Below are positions 1 through 8,451 of a stretch of DNA of 41,843 nt, one piece after another. This DNA comes from Candidatus Poribacteria bacterium (GTDB taxonomy: Bacteria > Poribacteria > WGA-4E > WGA-3G). The DNA lies in the NCBI GenBank assembly GCA_022826805.1, contig JAJDUH010000046.1:1-41843 (forward strand), read 5' to 3'. The notes under the pieces are model-generated. The model made no database searches and was not told the DNA's origin. It was given only the letters and a program-made list of their open reading frames with translations. The stretch's first letter is position 1, and each line of letters opens with the position of its first letter. The position numbers and the translations under genes were made by a program.

Positions 1-138
1 CGCTCAAGCGTGAGGTTCAGGCCTGGCAAGACCGAAGAAATCAGCAACGCACTACGGTCAACTGGCGGTTTACTCACGAAGATGCACGTATCAAACTCAA
101 AACACTATACCCAGCAGTTTAGACTGGACAGACTACTA
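1..138 (+). mobile_element. 3' end of an IS630-family transposase (truncated by window edge)
   Basis: Bases 3-122 encode, in the frame of base 3, about 39 residues ending in NWRFTHEDARIKLKTLYPAV and a TAG stop. This is the typical C-terminus of IS630-family DDE transposases (VNWxFTxxDARIKLKxLYP). The rest of the element lies outside the window. The element probably ends at one of the TA dinucleotides at 134-138, because the downstream ParA reading frame resumes at 139; IS630 elements insert at TA. The exact terminal repeat cannot be proved without the other end. Confidence 0.8.
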
Positions 139-768
139 GTGGACATGGGACCTAGTTTAGGTCCGATAAACCGAAATTTGCTAATGACGAGTGACTATTT
201 CATTGTCCCGATGTTCCCAGACTATTTTTCAATGATGGCAACAGAGAGTCTCGCTTCAATTTTGTCTCAATGGGCGGCCTGGGCAAGACAAGGTAGAGCC
301 CTACCAATTCTAAGAGAAGCAACTTATCCATTCCCTGATAAGATTCCAAAGTTTCTTGGGACTATTATCCAGAATTATCGAGTTAGAGAAGAAACAAAAC
401 CTTCGGCCGCTTTCAAAACTTGGATTGATGCAATAGGAATAGCGGCTGAAAGGAAACTCATACCTGTCTTAAGGAAAAACGATATGTTGCTGCCCATTGA
501 ATTATACGAGAAAGTTAAGTGGACTCAATTTGACGAACTTAGCTTGTTTCCAGATGAGACTTTAGGAAAACCTCTCCTTCAGATGCCGGACTTCAATAGT
601 CTTATTGCACTCTCACAAAAACATAAGGCACCGATCTTTGACTTGACCGACGCTCAACTTGAGCGCGATGGAATTGTGCTTGAGCAAACTAAAGAATCCA
701 TGCGCCGCTTCCGAGAGCTATACTCTGAGGGAGCTGATCGAATAATAACGCTTGTTGAGAATGATTGA
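139..768 (+). pseudogene. ParA/MinD-like ATPase, 5' part removed by IS element
   Basis: From codon 139 the frame reads VDMGPSLG, then a stretch rich in hydrophobics (NLLMTSDYFIVPMFPDYFSM) that matches the segment after the Walker B-like motif of ParA-family ATPases (DxPPSLG...NAL..ADxxIxPxxPxxFS). The N-terminal half, with the deviant Walker A motif (KGGVGKT), is missing: sequence upstream of 139 belongs to the IS630 transposase in another frame, so the open frame back to base 1 is a chance fusion. About 209 residues remain. It overlaps the next gene by 8 bp (ATGATTGA), which indicates an original two-gene operon with the HEPN-motif gene. Probably non-functional as an ATPase; an alternative is a chimeric start inside the IS, which would still lack Walker A. 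Confidence 0.75.
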
Positions 769-1369
769 TATCCTTGAACAATTTCGTGAAAACATTGAAC
801 GGGTCCGGTCCTTAGGTGGATTATATAATGTACTCAGTCAACAGGCAACTACTCCGCTAGATTTGACAGACTTATTACGCTCCCAAATCGTTCTGGTTGT
901 CATTGCACTTGACCACTTCATGCATGAAATCACGCGGGTTGGCATGTTAGAAGTCTACAGCGGTAAACGACCTCAAACGCCTGCTTTTTTGTGTTTTCAG
1001 GTTACAATGGAAGCAGCACTACAGGGAATTACTACGGTACAAGGTAATGAGGGATGGCTTGATGAGGAAATCCGCAAAAAGCATGGATATCTTGCTTTTC
1101 AACATCCGGATAGGATAGCCGATGCAATCCGGCTCTTTTCTCCTTGCAGGTTGTGGATGTCCATTGCTTCGGAACTGAACCTAGAGATCGAGGACGTGAA
1201 AACGGAGCTCCAACTTATTGTTGACCGGCGAAATCAAATTGCACATGAAGCAGACTTGGATTCACGCACACCTGGCCAAAATCGATGGACAATTTCCTCT
1301 TCTGATACAGAAAGAATAATTAATTTCATTCAAGATATTGGCGAAGCCGTTTATGCCGTAGTGAATTAA
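761..1369 (+). CDS. HEPN-motif protein (RiboL-PSP-HEPN-like), possible RNase toxin
   Basis: A helical protein of about 202 residues with RRNQIAHEAD near residues 156-165. The R-N-x-x-x-H signature (RNQIAH) is the catalytic motif of HEPN-domain endoribonucleases, and its placement in the last third followed by an acidic DLD fits the RiboL-PSP-HEPN group. No signal peptide or membrane segment is visible. I place the start at ATG 761, inside the last codons of the ParA-like gene, since no good ribosome site precedes the TTG at 752; translation is probably coupled. HEPN proteins often act in toxin-antitoxin or abortive-infection systems; here the partner would be the truncated ParA-like gene. Function is inferred from the motif and neighbour only. 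Confidence 0.6.
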   Translation: MIDILEQFRENIERVRSLGGLYNVLSQQATTPLDLTDLLRSQIVLVVIALDHFMHEITRVGMLEVYSGKRPQTPAFLCFQVTMEAALQGITTVQGNEGWLDEEIRKKHGYLAFQHPDRIADAIRLFSPCRLWMSIASELNLEIEDVKTELQLIVDRRNQIAHEADLDSRTPGQNRWTISSSDTERIINFIQDIGEAVYAVVN

Positions 1370-1434
1370 GGATATGAGGCAATAGATTGTAGGAATAAGA
1401 ATTAAAAAATATCTATGTAGGATGTGAAAAAGAA

Positions 1435-2811
1435 ATGACTCGAAAAACTGATAGACCCAACGTTCTCTTTATCATGTCGGATCAGCACCGATACGATTAT
1501 CTGGAAACCGATGCGAATGCCCCTGCTGTGCTCAACACGCCTAACCTGCGACGCTTAGCAGAACAGGGAGTGAGTTTTCCAAACTGTACTGTGAATGCCC
1601 CAGTCTGTGCGCCATCGCGTATTGCTCTTGCCTCTGGACTGCAACCGTCTCGGGTAGGAGCGGTGGACAATGGCAGTTTTCTGCCACCTACTATCCCGAC
1701 TTACTACCAGCAACTCCGCGATCACGGTTATCGCGTCGGATGCGTTGGCAAACTCGACCTCGCCAAGCCTGACGGATACAACGGACGCTACGGCGACCGT
1801 CCACGCGCCTACAGTTGGGGATTCACACATCCAGAAGAGTGTGAAGGGAAAATGCATGCTGGAAGTTCGCCGACACCTATCGGTCCTTATACCCACTATC
1901 TTGAAGAAAAAGGGAAGCTCCAAGCGTTTCACGGAGATTATCAGAAACGCAATAGCGGCGGTTGGATTAAAAACAGCTCTCACGACTCCGTTCTTTCAAC
2001 CGAGGATTTCGCTGATACCTACATCGGCAGACGAGCGACTGAATTTATTGAAACCATTCCTGATGACTTCCCGTGGCACATGTTCGTCAGTTTCGTCGGA
2101 CCGCACGATCCATTTGATCCACCGACTGAGTATGGCGACAAGTACCGCCACGCCGAGATGCCGCCTGCTATTACCGACGATATGGACGGAAAACCTGAAT
2201 GGGTGAAACGACGTGTTGTTGATATAAGTCCTGAGGAGATTGCTGTAACACGACAACAGTACTGTGCAGCGACGGAACTAATTGATGACCAAATCGGAGA
2301 GATGCTTCGCGCACTCGAAGAACGCGGCATGCTCGCTAACACCTATATCATTTACTCAAGCGACCACGGCGAAATGCTCGGAGATCACGGGCTTTACACG
2401 AAGAGTGTGGCGTATGAAGCATCGCTCAGAGTTCCCCTTATCGTTGCTGGACCCGGTATTGTAGGAGATCGAATTTCAGATAGTTTGGTCGAACTCATTG
2501 ATTTGAATCCGACGATATGCGATTTGGCTGGTGTACCGGTGCTGCCGCATATCGACGCGAGATCGATTGCTCCTGTCCTTCAGGGTGAAACTGAAATACA
2601 TCGCAGTGAAACTGTGAGCGCGCTCCGAAACTTCCGATGCATCCGCACGGCAACACATAAACTCATCGAAAATTACAGCGATGTAACGGAATTATATGAC
2701 TTGGAAAACGATCCTTCAGAACTGCACAACATTGCATCTTCAAAACACGAAATTGCCAGAACACTCAGCAGACGTTTGAGCAGACGGTTCCAGTCAGAAT
2801 TAGTTTCTTAA
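1435..2811 (+). CDS. Type I sulfatase (arylsulfatase/choline-sulfatase-like)
   Basis: A 458-residue sulfatase of the alkaline phosphatase superfamily that hydrolyses sulfate esters, probably of sulfated polysaccharides or small organosulfates. The N-terminus has the metal-site motif NVLFIMSDQHR (residues 9-19). The key signature CAPSR at residues 58-62 carries the cysteine converted to formylglycine, with the conserved arginine. SSDHGEMLGDHGL in the second half supplies further metal ligands. No signal peptide is visible, so a cytoplasmic location is likely. Length fits the family. No formylglycine-generating enzyme is in the window. Upstream of ATG 1435 is only a weak purine stretch. The next gene follows after 116 bp on the same strand. 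Substrate cannot be told from sequence. Confidence 0.93.
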   Translation: MTRKTDRPNVLFIMSDQHRYDYLETDANAPAVLNTPNLRRLAEQGVSFPNCTVNAPVCAPSRIALASGLQPSRVGAVDNGSFLPPTIPTYYQQLRDHGYRVGCVGKLDLAKPDGYNGRYGDRPRAYSWGFTHPEECEGKMHAGSSPTPIGPYTHYLEEKGKLQAFHGDYQKRNSGGWIKNSSHDSVLSTEDFADTYIGRRATEFIETIPDDFPWHMFVSFVGPHDPFDPPTEYGDKYRHAEMPPAITDDMDGKPEWVKRRVVDISPEEIAVTRQQYCAATELIDDQIGEMLRALEERGMLANTYIIYSSDHGEMLGDHGLYTKSVAYEASLRVPLIVAGPGIVGDRISDSLVELIDLNPTICDLAGVPVLPHIDARSIAPVLQGETEIHRSETVSALRNFRCIRTATHKLIENYSDVTELYDLENDPSELHNIASSKHEIARTLSRRLSRRFQSELVS

Positions 2812-2818
2812 TTTACCT

Positions 2819-2835
2819 TGCGGAGTAACTCCGCA
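2819..2835. repeat. Short perfect hairpin after the sulfatase gene
   Basis: TGCGGAG-TAA-CTCCGCA forms a 7-bp stem eight bases after the sulfatase stop codon. No T-run follows, so it may be a palindromic intergenic repeat rather than an intrinsic terminator. Confidence 0.5.
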
Positions 2836-2927
2836 GGATTATTAATCAAGCATCTGTCTAAAATCCGCCCTCCATTTCATTACGGGTTAAGTTTCCGCGG
2901 TAACCAAGAAATAAGAGAAGTTCCCTT

Positions 2928-4091
2928 ATGCATACAAGCCACACCTACGATGCAGCGCGCGCATACAAGCACATCACACAACTCGCCTTTCCGAGGCTGG
3001 TGGGCAGCACAGGTGAGGCAAATGCTCAAGCGTATATCGTCCAACGGCTTACATCATTAGGACTGGAAGTTTCGCAAGAGACTTTCTCTTTTACAAAGTT
3101 TCCCGCCGAAGTGCTGCCCCGTATCCTTTGTGGTCTTTTTGTACCCGTAGTCCTTTCTGTCCCGTGGCTCGGTGAGCAGTTTCCGATCCTCGTATGCCTC
3201 GCCTGCCTATTCAGCCTTTCTATAGCACTGCTTTTCACCCAATGGCAGGAACAGTTTGAAGGCTTATACGATGTTGGTAGAAGGCACTACTCAGAAAACA
3301 TTATTGCAACAAACGGTATAGAACATAACAGCAATACCCCCAATCTACTTTTCGTTGCACATTACGACTCCAAATCACAGGTGTTGCCAATTGCTGTCCG
3401 TGCAGTAGCTTACGGTATCGCGATCGTTGGACTTACCGGACTCACAATTGTAACAGTGATTAAGGTCATCACCTATGTTTGGCTGCCTGATTATATCGTC
3501 TGGGGCATCGCTGGACTTACTATTTTTTGCCTTTTGCTTTTGCAAATCAATTTGACGCAGAACTGTTCTCCTGGCGGTTTTGACAATGCCTCCGGCGTTG
3601 GCGTTATGCTTGAGATGGCACGCGTGGTGATGGCGCGTGATGAAAAAAAGTCTATCACTTTTCTTGCCGCTGGTGCAGAAGAATATGGTATGTGCGGCGC
3701 ATTACGTTATATACAAAAGCATGCTAACGAATACGACTGCAACAGTACTTACGTTATCAATCTGGATGGACTCGGTACTGGAAATGGCGTTAATGTTGTT
3801 ACAAGTTACGGTGTTCCGCCGGTTCGCACAACACATAGGTTAGCTGAAATGTTTCGGACATCAGGTAAGTCGCTCGGTATCAAGGTATCAGAACGCTATC
3901 TGCCGCTCGGCGTTGGATTGGATAGCATTCCGATTGCGAGTCGTGGATTTGAAGTGGTCACGTTAACAGCAGGCGATATGAGTAATGTCGCATTGAAAAT
4001 CCATTCAAACCAGGATCGTAGCGACCTGCTGGATGCGGAAAGTCTACAACAGGTAGGAGTGTTACTCGTCGATGTCCTTGAACGCACCTAA
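2928..4091 (+). CDS. M28-family zinc aminopeptidase-like membrane protein
   Basis: A 387-residue protein with the five-ligand pattern of M28 (aminopeptidase Y/Iap type) di-zinc peptidases: AHYDS (His145, Asp147), GGFDNASG (Asp219), AGAEEYG (Glu251/Glu252), INLDGLG (Asp280) and KIHSNQD (His359). Unlike soluble M28 enzymes it has hydrophobic segments around residues 64-105 and 154-207, so it is probably anchored in the inner membrane with the split catalytic domain on one side. The start ATG 2928 is preceded by AGAGAAG. Its end overlaps mobA by 20 bp, so the two are co-translated, although no functional link to molybdenum cofactor synthesis is known. Peptide substrate unknown. Confidence 0.88.
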   Translation: MHTSHTYDAARAYKHITQLAFPRLVGSTGEANAQAYIVQRLTSLGLEVSQETFSFTKFPAEVLPRILCGLFVPVVLSVPWLGEQFPILVCLACLFSLSIALLFTQWQEQFEGLYDVGRRHYSENIIATNGIEHNSNTPNLLFVAHYDSKSQVLPIAVRAVAYGIAIVGLTGLTIVTVIKVITYVWLPDYIVWGIAGLTIFCLLLLQINLTQNCSPGGFDNASGVGVMLEMARVVMARDEKKSITFLAAGAEEYGMCGALRYIQKHANEYDCNSTYVINLDGLGTGNGVNVVTSYGVPPVRTTHRLAEMFRTSGKSLGIKVSERYLPLGVGLDSIPIASRGFEVVTLTAGDMSNVALKIHSNQDRSDLLDAESLQQVGVLLVDVLERT

Positions 4092-4743
4092 AAAAACACA
4101 GTCGGTTACAGGCGTTATCCTCGCTGGTGGTATGAGTCGGCGGATGGGAAAAAACAAGGCGTTGCTGCAGCTTGGAGAGGACTCTCTGATTGGGCATGTT
4201 ATTCGTCGCATGCACCTCATTACGGACGAACTCCTTCTTATCACCAACAATCCGGCTGAATATGTGCACTTAGGTCTGCCGATGCACGAGGACACCGTTC
4301 CAAACGCTGGCGCGTTGGGAGGCGTCTATACCGGCTTGACTTACGCTTCGCACGACGCTGTGTTCTGTGTTGCGTGCGATAGTCCATTTTTAGCACCGAA
4401 ACTACTCTCCTACCTCCTCTCTGTTTTGGGCGAATATGATGCCGTGATGCCTTATACCTATGAGGAAATCGAGGTTAGAAACCTCTCCCACAGTGATACC
4501 GCGCGGATAACACTCCAGACGTTGTGTGCTGCTTACTCTAAACGCTGTCTGCCCATCATAGAACTGATGCTCCAAGAATCTGAGTTGCGCGTACATGCAC
4601 TACAGGAACGAGCCAATATAAAGTGTATTCCACCTGAAGTCTGGCAGCGGTTTGATCCAGAAGGCATGTCCTTTTTCAACATCAACACACCAGAAGATTT
4701 TGAGCGCGCAAATTCCTATATCAAATCGCAAACGCAGCGGTAA
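4072..4743 (+). CDS. mobA: Molybdenum cofactor guanylyltransferase MobA
   Basis: MobA transfers GMP from GTP to Mo-molybdopterin to make the bis-MGD type cofactor. The 223-residue sequence has the nucleotidyltransferase signature VILAGGMSRRMGKNKALLQL near residues 15-34, the acidic CDSPFL motif near residue 103 that binds the Mg-nucleotide, and the C-terminal NINTPEDFERA motif typical of the family. Start ATG 4072 has TAGGAG about 15 bases upstream within the preceding gene and overlaps that gene by 20 bp. moeA, another gene of the pathway, lies 24 kb downstream in the same window; no molybdoenzyme gene is visible here. NTP-transferases acting on other cofactors are the only plausible alternative. 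Confidence 0.9.
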   Translation: MSLNAPKKTQSVTGVILAGGMSRRMGKNKALLQLGEDSLIGHVIRRMHLITDELLLITNNPAEYVHLGLPMHEDTVPNAGALGGVYTGLTYASHDAVFCVACDSPFLAPKLLSYLLSVLGEYDAVMPYTYEEIEVRNLSHSDTARITLQTLCAAYSKRCLPIIELMLQESELRVHALQERANIKCIPPEVWQRFDPEGMSFFNINTPEDFERANSYIKSQTQR

Positions 4744-4820
4744 ATTACTTTCACACTTTGCCCGATTTAAGCACACCTTACATACGAATAGACTAACATC
4801 AGATTTTTGATTTTTTTCAA

Positions 4821-4857
4821 ATTATGCACCCTTTTTGCCTATAAATTGTGTCTTTAA
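4821..4857 (+). promoter_or_regulatory. Bipartite promoter-like element, copy 1
   Basis: attatgca (4821-4828), 14 bp, then aaattgtgtctttaa (4843-4857). Both boxes recur exactly, with a 13-bp spacer, at 24007-24042. Each copy is preceded by a T-rich tract and lies 90-240 bp upstream of the first gene of a sigma-factor module. The spacing suggests a -35/-10 type promoter for an alternative sigma factor; this is inference from conservation only. Confidence 0.55.
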
Positions 4858-4948
4858 CAATTGGAATCATTTTTTGCGGCGAAAAAATAAAGAAGGGTTT
4901 TGCATAATATTAAGGTTTGCGTTCACCTCATAGTTCGGAGGATTTTTG

Positions 4949-5944
4949 ATGGAATATAGGCGTTTACTGCTTCTTGGGCTTTTCACGCTTACAGTGTTAG
5001 GTATGAAAATTCATCCCGTTCTCGCCAAGCCACCTACCACTGCCAAAATCGTATTTTCAGGAAATCGTGAGCAATTTGAGAATCGAGATATTTACCTCAT
5101 GAATCCCGACGGCCAAGACGTAACCAACCTTACCAACCATCCTGCAGATGATGTTCAACCCATCTTCTCTCCCACCGGTGAACAGATTCTTTTTTGCTCA
5201 GACCGAGACAGGTCTCCGTTCAGTTTTGACCTGTATTTGATGAATGCGGACGGTTCAAACGTGCGACGTGTTTTTGCCAAATCACAAATGCGAATAACGC
5301 CGACATGGTCGCCTGATGGCAAGAAGATTGCTTACGTACGCGTGGTACTTGGTGTGCCATACTTTTACATCGCATCAATAGATAGTAGAAAAGAGGAAAG
5401 AATAGCACTTGGCATCCTGCCAGTCTGGTCGCCTGATGGAGAAGAGATAGTCTTCATCAATCGGAAATTGAAGCACCCTCGATACATCACACTTTTCAAC
5501 ATACAGACAGGACGTTCAAAGTTCCTCTTTCCACCCGATGCCCCAGCGTGGTTGCGTTATCCAGCTTGGTCACCTGATGGCAACAAACTCGCGTTTACGT
5601 GGACGCGTGCTGAACCCAAACCTGAGAATTTTGGCAGGGAAACACTTTACATTGTGAATCGCGATGGTACAGGACTCCGTCAACTTATCGATGAGGCAGG
5701 TCCGCCGGTTACGCGTCCGGTATGGTCGCCAAGAGGAGACCAGCTGCTTTATGAACATTTGGGTGCGGATTTCCAACAGGTACATATTTTTAAGATGTCA
5801 GCATTAGGTGGACATCCCGTGCAGCTTACCGGTCAGACTATCTGGAATAGTTTGGGAGATTGGTTCGATCCCTCGTACGCGTTGCCGGTTTCACCACAAC
5901 CACAACTACTAACAACAACGTGGGGAGAAGTGAAAACACCATAG
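4949..5944 (+). CDS. Secreted TolB-like (WD40-like PD40) beta-propeller protein
   Basis: The protein of 331 residues begins with a signal peptide (hydrophobic LLLLGLFTLTVLGMKI, cleavage probably after VLA) followed by repeats of the PD40/TolB type: IYLMNPDGQDVTNLT, LYLMNADGSNVRRV, and several WSPDGxxIAxxR motifs (TWSPDGKKIAYVR, VWSPDGEEIVFI, AWSPDGNKLAFTW). Such propellers sit in the periplasm or outside the cell and bind proteins or ligands. The end, QPQLLTTTWGEVKTP, is a tail shared with other proteins in this window. I choose ATG 4949 because CGGAGG lies 6-7 bases upstream; a TTG precedes it. It is followed after 120 bp by an ECF sigma-Kelch gene and may form a transcription unit with it. 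Specific partner unknown. Confidence 0.85.
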   Translation: MEYRRLLLLGLFTLTVLGMKIHPVLAKPPTTAKIVFSGNREQFENRDIYLMNPDGQDVTNLTNHPADDVQPIFSPTGEQILFCSDRDRSPFSFDLYLMNADGSNVRRVFAKSQMRITPTWSPDGKKIAYVRVVLGVPYFYIASIDSRKEERIALGILPVWSPDGEEIVFINRKLKHPRYITLFNIQTGRSKFLFPPDAPAWLRYPAWSPDGNKLAFTWTRAEPKPENFGRETLYIVNRDGTGLRQLIDEAGPPVTRPVWSPRGDQLLYEHLGADFQQVHIFKMSALGGHPVQLTGQTIWNSLGDWFDPSYALPVSPQPQLLTTTWGEVKTP

Positions 5945-6067
5945 GATTGAGAGAAAACCAGTAGAATTAATAATAGCGTGTTGATAAGCAAACAGTCATA
6001 TCGGGTTCAAACTTGCGTGTAGAGAGGTTTCTGTTTGGCAAGATTTATTTGAAAACGGAGGATTATG

Positions 6068-8053
6068 ATGGTAAGAGACGATGCTCAACTGGTTCAAAAA
6101 ACTTTGTTAGGTGACGATAACGCATTCAGCTCCTTAGTTCGAAAGTACGAAAAAGGTGTTCACGCGCTGGTGTGGCGTAAGATTGGTGATTTTCATTTTG
6201 CCGAAGAGATTACGCAAGACACTTTCCTCCACGCATACAAAAGACTCGCTACATTAAAAAACCCCAATCAGTTTGCGGGGTGGCTTTATGTAATTGCGAA
6301 TCGGCTTTGCATTAATTGGCTTCAGAGAAAAAAAGCCGACATGCAATCGTTAGAGAACACAGACACACAAGAAATAGAGAAATTCATTTACACACGTTAC
6401 ATATCAGAGGAGCGAGAAAAAGAAAATACCGAGCGTCGCTATGAAATCGTCAAACAACTTCTCGAAAAACTGCCGGAGAGTCAACGTACAGTCGTAACAC
6501 TCTACTATCTCGGTGAAATGACGACAAAGGAGATCGGTAACTTCTTGGGTGTGTCGGTGAACACGGTTAAGAGTCGGCTCCGCCGAGCACGAATCCGTCT
6601 GCAGAAAGAAGAAGAACTTTTAATTAGCGAAATACTCGGTAGTGTGTTATTACCGCTGAATCTAACTGAGAACATCATGCGGCAGGTTGTCGACATAAAA
6701 CCGGCACCTTCTCCAACAGGCAAGCCGTTCCTACCGTGGATTGCTTTTGGCACAGCTACGATATTAATTGCTTTGCTGCTGGGTGGGAGTGATCAATATC
6801 TCACTCGATTTCAGAAGCCATATAGCTTCAATGCAGCAGGTGAAGCCACCATTGAAATTATTGATGCGCCTATTGTTCTTGATACCGAATCAAAACCATC
6901 TGTCCGCAATCAGGTTGGAAGGACTGAGTCCACTGGTAAAAACGGCGATACAGGTTCGCAGATTTCCGAGGAGGTTTCAGCACCCAATGCCCAAGAGAAT
7001 TTCTCTATATTCCCTATCTCACATTGGGAACCGATAACTGAAATTCCTACCAAAAGAAAAGGGTTTTCTACTGCTGTAGCAGATGATAAAATTTATCTTA
7101 TAGGCGGCACCCTTTTTGAAAATGGACGCGGTCCTTTCGGGCTTTCAACTGTGGAAGTCTACGACCCGAAAATGAACAATTGGCAGAAAATCGCGGATAT
7201 GCCAACGCCACGCGCCGGTGCCAAGACAGCAGTTATTGATGGAACCATTTATGTCTTCGGAGGATACAGTGGAATAGACAATCGCGGAGAGAATTTCAAA
7301 TTTTTGGATATTGTAGAGGCATACAATCCCAAGACAGATACCTGGGTCAGGAAACAGGATATGCCTTTCCCCCGCATCAACTTTGGCACGGGTGTGATTG
7401 CTGGAAAAGTCTACGTTATCGGAGGTTTCGCGGATTTCAATCGGAAAATGCCGAATTCACATGAGTGGACAGACCGTGTTGAAGTCTACGATCCACAGAC
7501 AGATACATGGAGTGAACGTGCCAAAATGCTGACCCGGCGCGATTACTTTGGTGTAGGTGTCGTTAACGATCGCATTTACGTCATCGGAGGGCATGGATGG
7601 CCACAAACCGGTAATCTGGGCGATTCGTTTCTTACGGTTGTTGAGGAATATAACCCGAAAATCGATCAATGGAAAAAGAAAAACGATATATTAGACCTCA
7701 GGCTTTATTCCTCGACCATTGTTGTTGGTGATGAAATTTATTTAATCGGTGGCTTCGTTTGGCAAGATGGGCTTCGCAAGGATCCTGCAAGTGTGGATGT
7801 GTACAATCCAAAAACAGACGAGTGGAGCGATGTTCCACCCATGCCAACGGGAAAGACCCCCCTTGGTGTGGCAATCGTCAAGGGTAAAATTTATGTTTTC
7901 GGCGGTGAAGCAGAGGATGGGGAACTTTTATCAACTGTTGAGGTGTTTGATACTGGTTTCCGTGCTGCCGAGGCAAATGGTAAACTGTCTACACGTTGGG
8001 ACCAACTGAAAGCACAACGCCAAAAAATAATGGCAGCAGGACAGACACATTAA
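6068..8053 (+). CDS. ECF sigma factor fused through a membrane helix to a six-blade Kelch propeller
   Basis: Residues 1-90 form sigma70 region 2 (EEITQDTFLHAYKRL; GWLYVIANRLCINWLQ) and residues 134-182 region 4 (LPESQRTVVTLYYLGEMT; helix-turn-helix IGNFLGVSVNTVKSRLRRAR). A single hydrophobic helix follows at 223-241 (WIAFGTATILIALLLGG). Beyond a linker lie six Kelch blades marked by IYLIGG, IYVFGG, VYVIGG, IYVIGG, IYLIGG and IYVFGG, one complete six-blade propeller. If the helix spans the membrane, the sigma part faces the cytoplasm and the propeller the periplasm: a one-protein signalling device with no separate anti-sigma factor nearby. The last residues (GKLSTRWDQLKAQ) resemble the TTWGxIK tail. 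Two ATGs stand at 6065 and 6068; GGAGG at 6057-6061 favours the second. Confidence 0.88.
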   Translation: MVRDDAQLVQKTLLGDDNAFSSLVRKYEKGVHALVWRKIGDFHFAEEITQDTFLHAYKRLATLKNPNQFAGWLYVIANRLCINWLQRKKADMQSLENTDTQEIEKFIYTRYISEEREKENTERRYEIVKQLLEKLPESQRTVVTLYYLGEMTTKEIGNFLGVSVNTVKSRLRRARIRLQKEEELLISEILGSVLLPLNLTENIMRQVVDIKPAPSPTGKPFLPWIAFGTATILIALLLGGSDQYLTRFQKPYSFNAAGEATIEIIDAPIVLDTESKPSVRNQVGRTESTGKNGDTGSQISEEVSAPNAQENFSIFPISHWEPITEIPTKRKGFSTAVADDKIYLIGGTLFENGRGPFGLSTVEVYDPKMNNWQKIADMPTPRAGAKTAVIDGTIYVFGGYSGIDNRGENFKFLDIVEAYNPKTDTWVRKQDMPFPRINFGTGVIAGKVYVIGGFADFNRKMPNSHEWTDRVEVYDPQTDTWSERAKMLTRRDYFGVGVVNDRIYVIGGHGWPQTGNLGDSFLTVVEEYNPKIDQWKKKNDILDLRLYSSTIVVGDEIYLIGGFVWQDGLRKDPASVDVYNPKTDEWSDVPPMPTGKTPLGVAIVKGKIYVFGGEAEDGELLSTVEVFDTGFRAAEANGKLSTRWDQLKAQRQKIMAAGQTH

Positions 8054-8451
8054 GATTTTGTTTTAATTAGTCGCGTTTACATCTTCTCCAACTGTATACC
8101 TGTACTCACTTTTGATATTCCCGTCAAACAAATTCAAAGTGTCTAACTCTCTGAATTACCAAATACCCATTGGCTTGTGTTTTTACAGTAAACCTGAAAG
8201 CATGTAGATATATTAAGATGTAAATCTTCCCTTTACATCGGTTGGGTTCTCTAACCTCACTCCTCCCCTCTTATAATCCACTTCGATGAAATAGGCTTAA
8301 AATGTGCCGCTTATCTTCCTATAATATATGTCACGAGACAGTGTTATGCACTGGGAGATATGCATGAAAAGCCGAAATTACGAATTTGCAACCTTCCCCT
8401 TATTATTTCTGTCACAGGTCATGAGGCAATCTTGTTGATTGGAGGATACGC
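8054..8451. other. Intergenic region with one 8-bp hairpin
   Basis: About 400 bp without a convincing gene. GATGTAAA (8217-8224) and TTTACATC (8232-8239) make a perfect 8-bp inverted repeat with a 7-nt loop; it has no T-run and could be an operator or mRNA structure. The copy-1/copy-2 promoter element seen before the other modules is not present here. GGAGGA about six bases before ATG 8452 is the ribosome site of the next gene. Confidence 0.5.

Noticed and set aside
10..138. N-terminal part of a 252-aa ParA-like frame
   Set aside because: The same bases encode a clear IS630 transposase C-terminus in another frame; the ParA frame here shows no family motif.
1670..2206. Plus-strand frame of 178 codons inside the sulfatase gene
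   Set aside because: It is in another frame of a sulfatase with all catalytic motifs; no ribosome site or recognisable domain.
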